DNA from: Limisphaerales bacterium
Lineage (GTDB): Bacteria > Verrucomicrobiota > Verrucomicrobiia > Limisphaerales > SXTU01
DNA: 64,000 bases
NCBI GenBank assembly: GCA_009773355.1
Contig: WRPG01000026.1
Span: 1-64,000 of the forward strand
Direction of reading: 5' to 3'
Shown: piece after piece, positions 7,945 through 15,806 of the stretch
Layout of the letters: each line of letters starts with the position of its first letter
Numbering within the stretch: position 1 is the stretch's first letter
Made by a program: the position numbers and the translations under genes
The notes under the pieces: model-generated
Database searches by the model: none
What the model saw: only the letters and a program-made list of their open reading frames with translations
What the model was told of the DNA's origin: nothing

Positions 7945-8054
7945 GTAGGACAGCGCGTCCCGCCTGTCCTTCTGACTGACAGAACCCGCCTGGGCGGAAT
8001 TCCGCTGGCGCGGGAAAATTGAAATGGAAAGACAGGCGAGACGCGCTGTCCTAC
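7945..8054. repeat. Palindromic element between zur and the PQQ-type gene
   Basis: Twenty-four bases at 7945-7968 (starting GTAGGACAGCGCGTC) are the reverse complement of 8031-8054 with one mismatch; the 62 bases between are not paired in an obvious way. The left arm starts directly after the TGA of zur. The right arm contains the TAG stop of the opposite-strand gene. Besides being a repeat element, it could act as a two-way terminator for the convergent genes. Confidence 0.85.
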
Positions 8055-9397
8055 TTCTCCGCCAAGTCCACGCAGATGAGTTCCTTGTCGTTCCTCATGT
8101 AGGCGCGCTTGTTCGCGAAGGCGGGATGAGACCAGACCACGGGACGGGCACCGGCGTTGCCGGTCGGTTCGAGCAGGTGGGCACGGCTGATTTCCTCGTA
8201 ACCCTGCGGTGAGAGCTTCGCGATGATGAGGTCGCCCTTCTCGTTTGCGATGAAGAAACGGTCGGCGTGCTTGATGAGGAAGGCGTGCGCCCAGCGGTCA
8301 TTGCGCCCGCCGTTGTCGCCGGTGGCTCCAGTGGCCTTGAACGTCTCCCAGAGGCGCTCGCCGGTGTCGGCCTTGAGGCAGCGGAGCTGGCCGTAGCTGC
8401 ACACGCCGTAGATGTGGCCGTCCTCGAACCACGGGGTGCACATGATGGCGTGGAGTTTGTCAGTGTTGCGCTCGTTGCTGCTCGTGCCGCGCCAGACGAC
8501 CTCGGCGGCGGGTTTGTCGGCGGCGAGCTTGAGCATCATCGGGCCGTTGTAGAACGAAGTGATGAACAGCTTGTCGCCCAGCACGCGCGGCGTGGGGACG
8601 GTCAGGCCGGAACGCACGGCGAAGGGTTCGCTCCAATAGGCTTTCCCCGTCTCGGGATCGAGCGAGTTGAGCGACTCGGGATGCCAGATGATGAGCTGCC
8701 GCTTGCCGCCGGCCTGGAAAATCATCGGCGGGGCATAGCCTGGCTCCTTCGCAGTGAGCGCGCGCCAGAGTTCCTTGCCGGTGTCCTTGTCGAACGCCAT
8801 CGCCACGCTGCCCTCGCCGCCGACGAGGCAGATGAGCTTGTTGCCATCGAGCAGCGGGTTTGCGGCAAAGCCCCAAATCGGCGTCTTGGCGTTGAAGTCC
8901 TTCTTGAACTCGTGCGACCAGATGACTTTCCCGTCCTTCGCGTCGAGGCAGAACAGATGCCCCTCGGTGCCGAGCGTCCAGACCTTGCCGCCACTGACGA
9001 CCGGCGTCGCGCGCGGGCCGGCGGGATAGCTCACGTCGTAGGGGCACTCGTATTCGTGCTGCCAGAGAATCTTCCCGGTCGCCTCGTCGAGACAGAGCAC
9101 GCGCTCGTTCCCGGGGATGACGCCGCGATTGAACGGGTTCGCCGGGTTCCGCGCGCCTTGCGTCAGCACGCGGTCCGTCACGAACACGCGCCCGCCGGCC
9201 ACCGCCGGCCCCGTGTAGCCGGCTCCGATGGGCGTGCGCCAGCGCACCGGCGGGCCGCCGGCGGGGAAGGACTTCACGATGCCTGTCTCGCGCCAATGGC
9301 CGTCACGCTGCGGGCCGAGCCATTGCGGCCAGTCGTCGGCGCGAAGCGGAGTCGTGAACGCGGCGAGGCAGAGAGCGAGGAGGAGTTGGTGACGCAT
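8051..9397 (-). CDS. Secreted PQQ-like beta-propeller protein
   Basis: A 448-residue protein with a signal peptide (MRHQLLLALCLAAFTTPLRA) and then repeated beta-propeller blades of the PQQ type: W-L-G-P-Q-R-D-G at the mature N-terminus, LCLDEATGKILWQHEY, FCLDAKDGKVIWSHEF, MAFDKDTGKELWRAL, LDPETGKAYWSE and CLKADTGERLWETF. These A-x-D-x-x-T-G-K-x-x-W motifs are diagnostic. Planctomycetes and Verrucomicrobia have many such periplasmic proteins; whether it binds PQQ or is purely structural is unknown. ATG at 9397 (or 9406) is chosen because it starts at the signal peptide. It faces zur tail to tail. Confidence 0.88.
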   Translation of the reverse strand: MRHQLLLALCLAAFTTPLRADDWPQWLGPQRDGHWRETGIVKSFPAGGPPVRWRTPIGAGYTGPAVAGGRVFVTDRVLTQGARNPANPFNRGVIPGNERVLCLDEATGKILWQHEYECPYDVSYPAGPRATPVVSGGKVWTLGTEGHLFCLDAKDGKVIWSHEFKKDFNAKTPIWGFAANPLLDGNKLICLVGGEGSVAMAFDKDTGKELWRALTAKEPGYAPPMIFQAGGKRQLIIWHPESLNSLDPETGKAYWSEPFAVRSGLTVPTPRVLGDKLFITSFYNGPMMLKLAADKPAAEVVWRGTSSNERNTDKLHAIMCTPWFEDGHIYGVCSYGQLRCLKADTGERLWETFKATGATGDNGGRNDRWAHAFLIKHADRFFIANEKGDLIIAKLSPQGYEEISRAHLLEPTGNAGARPVVWSHPAFANKRAYMRNDKELICVDLAEK

Positions 9398-9512
9398 GGG
9401 CCGCATTCTACTGAAGAGACTTGGCCCGGCGACGACGAAGTTGAAATTGCAGTGTCCGTGGGGATTCCACAAAGCGCTTGACTGGAGTGGGCCGCCACAA
9501 AGACTGCAACGC

Positions 9513-11348
9513 ATGGAATCCCAATCCCCACCCGCGCTTCGCGTGCAGTTCTGGGGCACGCGCGGCTCGCTCGCCAAGCCTGGCCGCACCCGGACTCGCT
9601 ACGGCGGCAACACCTCCTGCGTGCAGGTCACGTCCGCCGCCGGCACGCTGCTGGTGCTGGATTGCGGGACCGGCATCCACGACCTCGGCTGCGCGCTGAT
9701 GGCCAGCGGCAAGAAGCCGATCAAGGGCAGCATTCTCATCGGCCACACGCATTGGGACCACATCCAGGGGTTGCCCTTCTTCGCGCCGCTCTTCATCCCG
9801 GGCAACGAGTGGGACATCTACGCGCCGCGCGGGCTGGGGCAGTCCCTGCGCGAGACGCTCGCGGGGCAGATGCAATACACCTACTTCCCCATCTCGCTGG
9901 AGGCGATGGGCGCGAAGATCCGCTACCACGAGCTGGTCGAGGGCATCTTCCAGGTTGGCGACATCAAGATCACCACGCGCTACCTGAACCACCCCGCGCT
10001 CACGCTGGGCTACCGGATGGAATCCGGCGGCGCGACGGTGGTGTATGCCTGCGACCACGAGCCGTTCTCCAAGCCGGCGGAAGTGGCGAGCCGCGACTAC
10101 AACATCCGCGACCAGCGACACGTCGAGTTTCTCACCGGGGCCGATCTCGTGGTCCACGACTCGCAATACACCGCCGCCGAATACCCGCAGAAAGTCGGCT
10201 GGGGCCACAGCACGATGGAATACGCGATGGACGTGTGCCGCGCCGCCGGCGCGAAACGCCTCGCCTTCACGCACCACGACCCGATGCGGGATGACGAGGC
10301 GATTGACGCCGTCGTCGCGGCGGTGCGCGCCGCGAAGCACGATCCGGCCTCGCCGCTCGAAGTCTTCGCCGCCGCCGACGGCATGGCGGTGGACGTGGCC
10401 GCGCCGGCCGCCCTCACGGGCGATTCCGCCGCCACGCCTGACACCGCCCTGGCGAGCGATCTCGGCGGGCTGGTCGAGCATTCCGTGCTTCTGGCTGTGG
10501 CGAGTTCCGCGCAGGCCAGCACGCTGGCCGACGCCGCGCGTTCACACCGCCTGCGGGTGCTGGAGGCGAAGGACGGCCCGACTGCCTGGCGGCTGGTGCG
10601 GGCGGAGCATCCGTCATTGGTCATCGTGGAGCGGGATCTGCCGGGCAACGACGACTTCGCGCTGTGCCGCGCCATGCGGAGCGCCACGCCGGTGGAGGGG
10701 AACGACGTGCCCGTCGTCGTCCTCGCGGACACCGAGGACCGCGTCGCCGGCCAGGCCGCCGGCGTGACCGACTGGCTCACGCCGCCGTTTTCGCCGACCT
10801 TCGCCCGCACGCACATGCAGGCGTGGATCATGCGGACGTCGTGCCGCTGGCAGCGCGCCGCCAAGCCCGAGGACGAGGCCAGCCGCCTCGCGGCCCTGCG
10901 CGCGCTGAACCTGCTGGACACCGCACCGCAGGAGCGCTTCGAGCGCATCACGCGCGTGGCCAAGGCGCTCGCCGACGTGCCCATCGCCTACATTTCGTTC
11001 GTGGACGAGAACCGCCAGTGGTTCATGTCCTGCCAGGGCCTCTCCACGAAGGAAACCCCGCGCGAAGTCGCCTTCTGCGCGCACGTCGTGGTGCTGCGCA
11101 AGCCGCTCATCATCCCCGACGCGCTGCAAGACGCGCGCTTCGCCGAGAATCCGCTGGTGACGACCGACCCGCGCATTCGTTTCTACGCAGGCTTCCCGCT
11201 CATCCTGCCCAACGGCGCGTGCATCGGGACGCTCTGCTTCGTGGACACGCGCCCGCGCCAGTTCCCGCCGGCCAGCCTCGTGGCGTTTGAAGATCTCGCG
11301 GAAATGGCCAAGCAGGAAATCGCCCTCAAGACTGGCGTGACTGGGTGA
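9513..11348 (+). CDS. Metallo-beta-lactamase-fold / receiver-like / GAF fusion protein
   Basis: A 611-residue cytosolic protein with three parts. Residues 1-290 are a metallo-beta-lactamase-fold hydrolase: FWGTRGSLAKPG, then the metal motif GHTHWDHIQG and later YACDHEP and FTHHDP. Residues about 325-440 resemble a receiver domain, but the acidic pair and the usual Lys are missing (VIVERDLPGND, then TPPFSP), so it is probably not phosphorylated. Residues about 455-605 form a GAF domain (LLDTAPQERFERITRVA, WFMSCQGLSTKETPR, AFCAHVV, FYAGFPLI). The function may be sensory control of a phosphodiesterase-like activity; that is inference. ATG 9513 is chosen so that the gene does not overlap the divergent propeller gene. 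Confidence 0.8.
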   Translation: MESQSPPALRVQFWGTRGSLAKPGRTRTRYGGNTSCVQVTSAAGTLLVLDCGTGIHDLGCALMASGKKPIKGSILIGHTHWDHIQGLPFFAPLFIPGNEWDIYAPRGLGQSLRETLAGQMQYTYFPISLEAMGAKIRYHELVEGIFQVGDIKITTRYLNHPALTLGYRMESGGATVVYACDHEPFSKPAEVASRDYNIRDQRHVEFLTGADLVVHDSQYTAAEYPQKVGWGHSTMEYAMDVCRAAGAKRLAFTHHDPMRDDEAIDAVVAAVRAAKHDPASPLEVFAAADGMAVDVAAPAALTGDSAATPDTALASDLGGLVEHSVLLAVASSAQASTLADAARSHRLRVLEAKDGPTAWRLVRAEHPSLVIVERDLPGNDDFALCRAMRSATPVEGNDVPVVVLADTEDRVAGQAAGVTDWLTPPFSPTFARTHMQAWIMRTSCRWQRAAKPEDEASRLAALRALNLLDTAPQERFERITRVAKALADVPIAYISFVDENRQWFMSCQGLSTKETPREVAFCAHVVVLRKPLIIPDALQDARFAENPLVTTDPRIRFYAGFPLILPNGACIGTLCFVDTRPRQFPPASLVAFEDLAEMAKQEIALKTGVTG

Positions 11349-11382
11349 GCCAAGCAGCTTCAAGCACGGGCTGGGGAGAAAG

Positions 11383-11459
11383 TGGAGCGAGCGAAGGGAT
11401 TCGAACCCTCGACATTCACCTTGGCAAGGTGACGCTCTACCAGACTGAGCTACGCTCGC
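11383..11459 (-). tRNA. tRNA-Gly (anticodon GCC)
   Basis: On the minus strand the cloverleaf is complete: acceptor stem GCGAGCG/CGCTCGC, D-arm AGCTCAGTCTGGTAGAGC, anticodon stem CACCT/AGGTG enclosing TGCCA with anticodon GCC, and T-arm GAGGGTTCGAATCCCTT. CCA is encoded (plus-strand TGG at 11383-11385). It lies alone between two plus-strand genes. Confidence 0.95.
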
Positions 11460-11598
11460 TTCCGTAAGAAGAGCGTCGAGAGAGTAGGCAACGGCGGTTT
11501 CATTGCAAGCGGAGATTTCGGCCTCGCGCCGGGACTTTTTCCCGGGGCGGACGCAAAAAAGTTGTGACGCCGTCCCCGACTGCTCAACATCCCGCCGC

Positions 11599-14500
11599 AT
11601 GGCCAGCGCTTCCACCCCTCCCGCCGCGCCGCCGTCGGCCCCGGCCGGCGCGGTTCGGGACCAGGTCTGGATTGTCGCCGTCGTGGCGCTGGGCGCGGCG
11701 CTGTCGCTGGGCGCGTTCAAGCTGGTCCGGCAGTGGGACGACGAGCGCGCGGAGCTGCATCTGTCGCTGCAGGCGCAGGCGGCGGCCAGCGCGGTGCGGG
11801 CGTCGGCGGAGACGTGCGACGAGGTGCTGCACAACCTGGCGGAGCTGTTGGGGCGGCGTGGTGACCTGTCGCGCGCGGAGTTTGCGGAGGTTGCGCGTCC
11901 GCTGCTTCAGCGGCATCCGGGCTTGCGGGCGCTGGAATGGGTGCCGGTGGTGGCGCCGGCGGAGCGGGCGCGGGTGGAATCGCAGGCGCGCAGCGAACTG
12001 GCGCGGCCCTTCGAGTTCACGCAGACCAACGCCGCCGGCGTGCTCGTGCGCGCGGCGGACCGGGCGTCGCACTGGCCGATCCTTTACGTCGAGCCGCTGG
12101 CGGGCAACGAGGCGGCGCTGGGCTACGACCTGGCGGTGGGGCCGAGCCGCGCGGAGCTGGGCCGCGCGCGTGACCTGGCCGATCTCGTCCTTTCCCGCCC
12201 CATCCGGCTGGTGCAGGAGCCGGAGCGGCAACTGGGTTACGTGGCCGTCATGCCGGTGTATGGCGGCGGCGGGGTGCCGCCGGCGGCGGAGCGGCCGGCG
12301 CGGCTCACAGGATTTGTCCAGGGCGTGTTGCGCACGGGGGATTTTCTGCGTTCCGCGATGCGGGACGCGCCTCCGACGGCGCTGGATTTGATGCCGCTGG
12401 ATTTGACCCCCGGCAGCCCGGAGCGGGTCGTTCATTTCCTCCCCGCGAAGGCCTCGGCGGGCGCGCCGGTGCCGACGGAGGCGCAGATGCGCGACGGCTG
12501 GCACACGGAGCTGCGGATGAAGCTCGGCGAGCGGCAGTTCGCGCTGCTGTTCCGGCCCGCGCCGGGGGCGTTGGCGGCGCTGCGGACGGCGCATCCTTAC
12601 GGGGCGTTGTTCAGCGGATGGGTGCTGACGCTGGGGGGCGCGCTCTACGCGCGCACGATGCTGCGCCGCAAGGCGCGGGTGGAATCGGAGGTGGCCACGC
12701 GCACGGAAGAACTGTCCAAGACCAGCGTGCGACTCTCCAGCGAGGCCGCCGCGCGCCGGCAGGCGGAGCGTGAAGCGACCAGACAACTGCAATTGCTGCG
12801 CACGCTGATTGATGCCATCCCCGATTCCATTTACATCAAGGACCAGACCGGCCGGTTCCTGCTGCTCAACGCCGCCAGCCGCCGCGTGCTGGGTCTGGCG
12901 CCCGGCGACGACGGCGCGGGCCGCACGGTGCATGACTTCCCGGCGACGAAGGTCAACGCCGACGCCTACACCGCCGACGACCGCGCGGTGCTCACCAGCG
13001 GCCAGACGGTCATCAACCGCGAGGAGTCCTTCACGCTGCCGGGCGGGGGCACGGGCTGGTTCCTCACGACGAAGGTGCCGGTGCGCGACGAGGCCGGCGT
13101 GATCACGGCCATCGTGGGCGTGAGCCGCGACATCACCGCGCGGCAACGCGAGCGCCAGGCGCTGGCCGACAGCGAGGCGCGCTTCCGCGTGCTGTTTGAA
13201 AGCTCGCCCGACGCGGTCTTCGTCGAGAGCAGCGAGGGCATCGTGCTCGACGCCAACCCCGCCGCCTGCCGGCTGCACGCCATGACCCGCGGGGAACTGC
13301 TGGGCCGGCACGTCACCGAACTGGTGCCGGCGGAGCGGCGCGCGGAGGTGAGCAACAGTTTTGCGAGCTTGTTCACCAAGGTGACTTCGATCCTGGAGAG
13401 CGAGAGTCTGGCCTTGGATGGACGGGTCGTCCCCATCGAGCTGGCGGCGCGGCGCTTTGAGTATGGCGGCAAGGTCGCCGCGCTGATTCATGTGCGCGAC
13501 ATCTCCGAGCGCCGCCGCACGCAGGTGGCGCTGGAGCGGCGCGACCGGATTCTCCACGCCGTCACCCGCGCGGCCCAGACGCTCCTGCACGCGGATTCGT
13601 GGCAGGCCGCCACGCCGGAAGTGCTCGCCGAGCTGGGCGAGGCCACCGCCACCGATGCCGTCTGCCTGTTCGCCAACGAAACGCTGGATGGCCTGCCGGC
13701 CTTCCGCGTGTTTAGCACCTGGCCGCCGTCGGCTGACGCCGCTCCCGCCGTGCCGCTGGGCTATGACGCCGCCGGTTGCGCGCGCTGGCGCGAACTGCTT
13801 GCGCGCGGCGAGACGGTCCACGGGCGCGTCCGAGAGCTGCCCGCCTCGGAGCGGCACATCCCCGAGCGCAAGGGCATGAAGTCCCTCGCGCTCACGCCCA
13901 TCTTCGCGGGCGACGTGTGGTGGGGCTTTCTCTCGCTCGGCCAGGCCGACGAGGAGCGCGACTGGTTTTCCGTCGAGCTGGAGGCGTTGAAGACCGCCGC
14001 CGAGGTGTTCGGCGCGGCCATCGAGCGCGCCGTCGCCGAGGCGGAGCGGGAGCGCATCGAGGGCCGGTTGCAGGAGACGCAAAAGCTGGAGAGCCTCGGC
14101 GTGCTGGCCGGCGGCATCGCGCACGACTTCAACAACCTGCTCACCAGCATCCTGGGCAACGCCAGCCTCGCGCGGCTGGACCTGCCGCCGCGCTCGCCCG
14201 TGGAGCCCGCGCTCGAACAGATCGAGCAGACCGCCCTGCGCGCCGCCGAGCTGTGCAAGCAGATGCTCGCCTATGCCGGCAAGGGCCGCTTCGTCGTCCA
14301 GCCGCTCGACCTCACCCGGCTCGTGCAGGACACCGCGCACCTGCTCCAAGTCTCCATCAGCAAGAAGGCCGTGCTGAGGTTCGACCTCGCCGCCGGCCTG
14401 CCGCCGGTGGTGGCCGACGCCTCGCAGCTCCGGCAGATCGTGATGAACCTCGTCATCAACGCCTCCGAGGCCATCGGCGACCGCAGCGGCATCATCGCCC

Positions 14501-15219
14501 TGCACACCGGGCTGGTGCGCGCCGACCGCCATTACCTCGCGGACACGCAGCTCGCGCACAGCCTGCCCGAGGGCGACTACGTGTTTCTCGAAGTCAGCGA
14601 CACCGGCTGCGGCATGACGCCCGAGCTGAAGGCCCGCATCTTCGAGCCGTTCTTCACGACGAAGTTCACCGGGCGCGGCCTGGGCCTGGCCGCCGTGCTG
14701 GGCATCGTGCGCGGGCACCGCGGCGCGTTGAAGGTCTACAGCGAGCCGGGCAAGGGCACCACGTTCAAGCTCCTGCTGCCGATGGCTTCCGGCGCGGCGG
14801 TGGAAGCGCCGGCCCCCAGCCCGCTCGCGGACGGCTGGCGCGGCAGCGGCCGGATTCTGCTCGCCGAGGACGAGGAGACCGTGCGCACCGTCGTCGCCCG
14901 TGTGCTGGAAAACCTCGGCTTCACCGTCACCGTGGCCGCCGACGGGCGCGAGGCCGCGAAGCTGTTCGAGCAGGAACCCGACGCGTTCACGCTCGTGGTC
15001 ATGGACCTGACCATGCCGCACTTGGACGGCGCGGAGGCCTTCGCCCGGATGCGGCTGCTCCGCCCCGACGTGCGCGTGGTGCTGATGAGCGGCTTCAGCG
15101 AGCACGACGCCACCATCACCTTCGCCGGCAAGGGCCTCGCCGGCTTCCTGCAAAAGCCCTTCGAGCTGGCGCACCTCCGCGACAAGATTCGCGCGGTGTT
15201 CGAGGAGCCGGCGAAGTGA
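11599..15219 (+). CDS. Hybrid sensor histidine kinase (CHASE-PAS-PAS-GAF-HK-REC)
   Basis: A 1206-residue membrane sensor. It has TM1 at about 23-45, then an extracytoplasmic CHASE-like domain (ALEWVPVVAPAERARVE and PILYVEPLAGNEAALGYDL), and TM2 at about 333-352. Two PAS domains follow (IPDSIYIKDQTGRFLLLN and LFESSPDAVFVESSEGIVLDANPAAC), then a GAF domain. The kinase core has H842 in GGIAHDFNNLLTSILG, the N-box NLVINASEAIGD, and G boxes DTGCGMTPELKARIFEPFF and GRGLGLAAVLGIVRGH. The C-terminal receiver has D1136 in VVMDLTMPHLDG and the conserved Lys in FLQKPF. It autophosphorylates and passes phosphate to its own receiver; the ligand is unknown. ATG 11599 is preferred over an upstream in-frame start close to the tRNA. 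Confidence 0.93.
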   Translation: MASASTPPAAPPSAPAGAVRDQVWIVAVVALGAALSLGAFKLVRQWDDERAELHLSLQAQAAASAVRASAETCDEVLHNLAELLGRRGDLSRAEFAEVARPLLQRHPGLRALEWVPVVAPAERARVESQARSELARPFEFTQTNAAGVLVRAADRASHWPILYVEPLAGNEAALGYDLAVGPSRAELGRARDLADLVLSRPIRLVQEPERQLGYVAVMPVYGGGGVPPAAERPARLTGFVQGVLRTGDFLRSAMRDAPPTALDLMPLDLTPGSPERVVHFLPAKASAGAPVPTEAQMRDGWHTELRMKLGERQFALLFRPAPGALAALRTAHPYGALFSGWVLTLGGALYARTMLRRKARVESEVATRTEELSKTSVRLSSEAAARRQAEREATRQLQLLRTLIDAIPDSIYIKDQTGRFLLLNAASRRVLGLAPGDDGAGRTVHDFPATKVNADAYTADDRAVLTSGQTVINREESFTLPGGGTGWFLTTKVPVRDEAGVITAIVGVSRDITARQRERQALADSEARFRVLFESSPDAVFVESSEGIVLDANPAACRLHAMTRGELLGRHVTELVPAERRAEVSNSFASLFTKVTSILESESLALDGRVVPIELAARRFEYGGKVAALIHVRDISERRRTQVALERRDRILHAVTRAAQTLLHADSWQAATPEVLAELGEATATDAVCLFANETLDGLPAFRVFSTWPPSADAAPAVPLGYDAAGCARWRELLARGETVHGRVRELPASERHIPERKGMKSLALTPIFAGDVWWGFLSLGQADEERDWFSVELEALKTAAEVFGAAIERAVAEAERERIEGRLQETQKLESLGVLAGGIAHDFNNLLTSILGNASLARLDLPPRSPVEPALEQIEQTALRAAELCKQMLAYAGKGRFVVQPLDLTRLVQDTAHLLQVSISKKAVLRFDLAAGLPPVVADASQLRQIVMNLVINASEAIGDRSGIIALHTGLVRADRHYLADTQLAHSLPEGDYVFLEVSDTGCGMTPELKARIFEPFFTTKFTGRGLGLAAVLGIVRGHRGALKVYSEPGKGTTFKLLLPMASGAAVEAPAPSPLADGWRGSGRILLAEDEETVRTVVARVLENLGFTVTVAADGREAAKLFEQEPDAFTLVVMDLTMPHLDGAEAFARMRLLRPDVRVVLMSGFSEHDATITFAGKGLAGFLQKPFELAHLRDKIRAVFEEPAK

Positions 15220-15341
15220 TTTACCTCCCGAGCCTCGCAGTGGTTTCGGTGTGGTAGGGCCGTCGCTGTGCGCGGCCTTGATACTCCATTCTCCACCCGT
15301 ATGGATTTGCTGCCACGCCCCGAGGACGAATGGATTCACGA

Positions 15342-15360
15342 GGACGACCACAGGTCGTCC
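15342..15360. repeat. Short perfect palindrome in a gene-poor gap
   Basis: GGACGACC-ACA-GGTCGTCC is an 8-bp perfect hairpin. The surrounding 15220-15482 region has no credible gene. It contains other hairpin scraps such as GGGCCGTCGCTGTGCGCGGCC-like sequence at 15257 and a GGCCGCGCGCCTTTGCGGCC stretch near 15373, and looks like decayed palindromic elements. Confidence 0.55.
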
Positions 15361-15482
15361 CTGCCGGCGTTGATGGCCGCGCGCCTTTGCGGCCTTCGTG
15401 TCCTTCGCGTGAGGAAAATCTTCCCCGAGCAGGCGAACTGCCGCATTGCATCCCCGCTCGCAGCCGCTACAACCTCCGCGCC

Positions 15483-15776
15483 ATGACTGCTCCAAACGTC
15501 GTCCTGTGGGTTTACATCGTGCTGCTCGTCGCGGGCGGCCTCGTCGGCTTCCTGAAGGCCGGCAGCAAGGCTTCGCTCATCGCCAGCGTCGCCTGCGCTC
15601 TGCCGCTCGTGCTGGCGCTGCTGCTGGGCTGGCCGAATGGAACCATCGCGGCGCTGCTCGGCGTGCTGGCCATCGTCTTCGGCCTGCGCTGTCTCAAGGC
15701 GAAGAAGTTCATGCCCATGGGCTTGATGATGGTGCTCTCACTCACCGCGGTTCTGCTCCGCTCGGTGCTGCGTTGA
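15483..15776 (+). CDS. TMEM14-like small membrane protein
   Basis: A 97-residue protein made almost entirely of four hydrophobic helices: VVLWVYIVLLVAGGLVGFLKAGSKASLIASVACALPLVLALLLGW, TIAALLGVLAIVFGLRCLKAKKFMPMGLMMVLSLTAVLL. The pattern GxxGFxKAGSxxSLxxG, then FxxxKKFMPxGxM, matches the TMEM14 (UPF0136) family, which is found in mitochondria, cyanobacteria and scattered bacteria. The role in bacteria is unknown; fatty-acid or porphyrin transport has been proposed for eukaryotic members. The start at ATG 15483 gives the normal family length. It has no evident operon partner; hrpB starts 30 bases later. Confidence 0.75.
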   Translation: MTAPNVVLWVYIVLLVAGGLVGFLKAGSKASLIASVACALPLVLALLLGWPNGTIAALLGVLAIVFGLRCLKAKKFMPMGLMMVLSLTAVLLRSVLR

Positions 15777-15806
15777 CGGCGCGCTGCTTTCGCCCGGTGT
15801 CCTGAG

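Noticed and set aside
11584-15495. A 1303-codon open frame on the minus strand opposite the hybrid histidine kinase gene
   Set aside because: It is antisense to a gene with many clear motifs. Its translation is His/Arg/Gln/Ala-rich without domains, as expected for the complement of a GC-rich gene.
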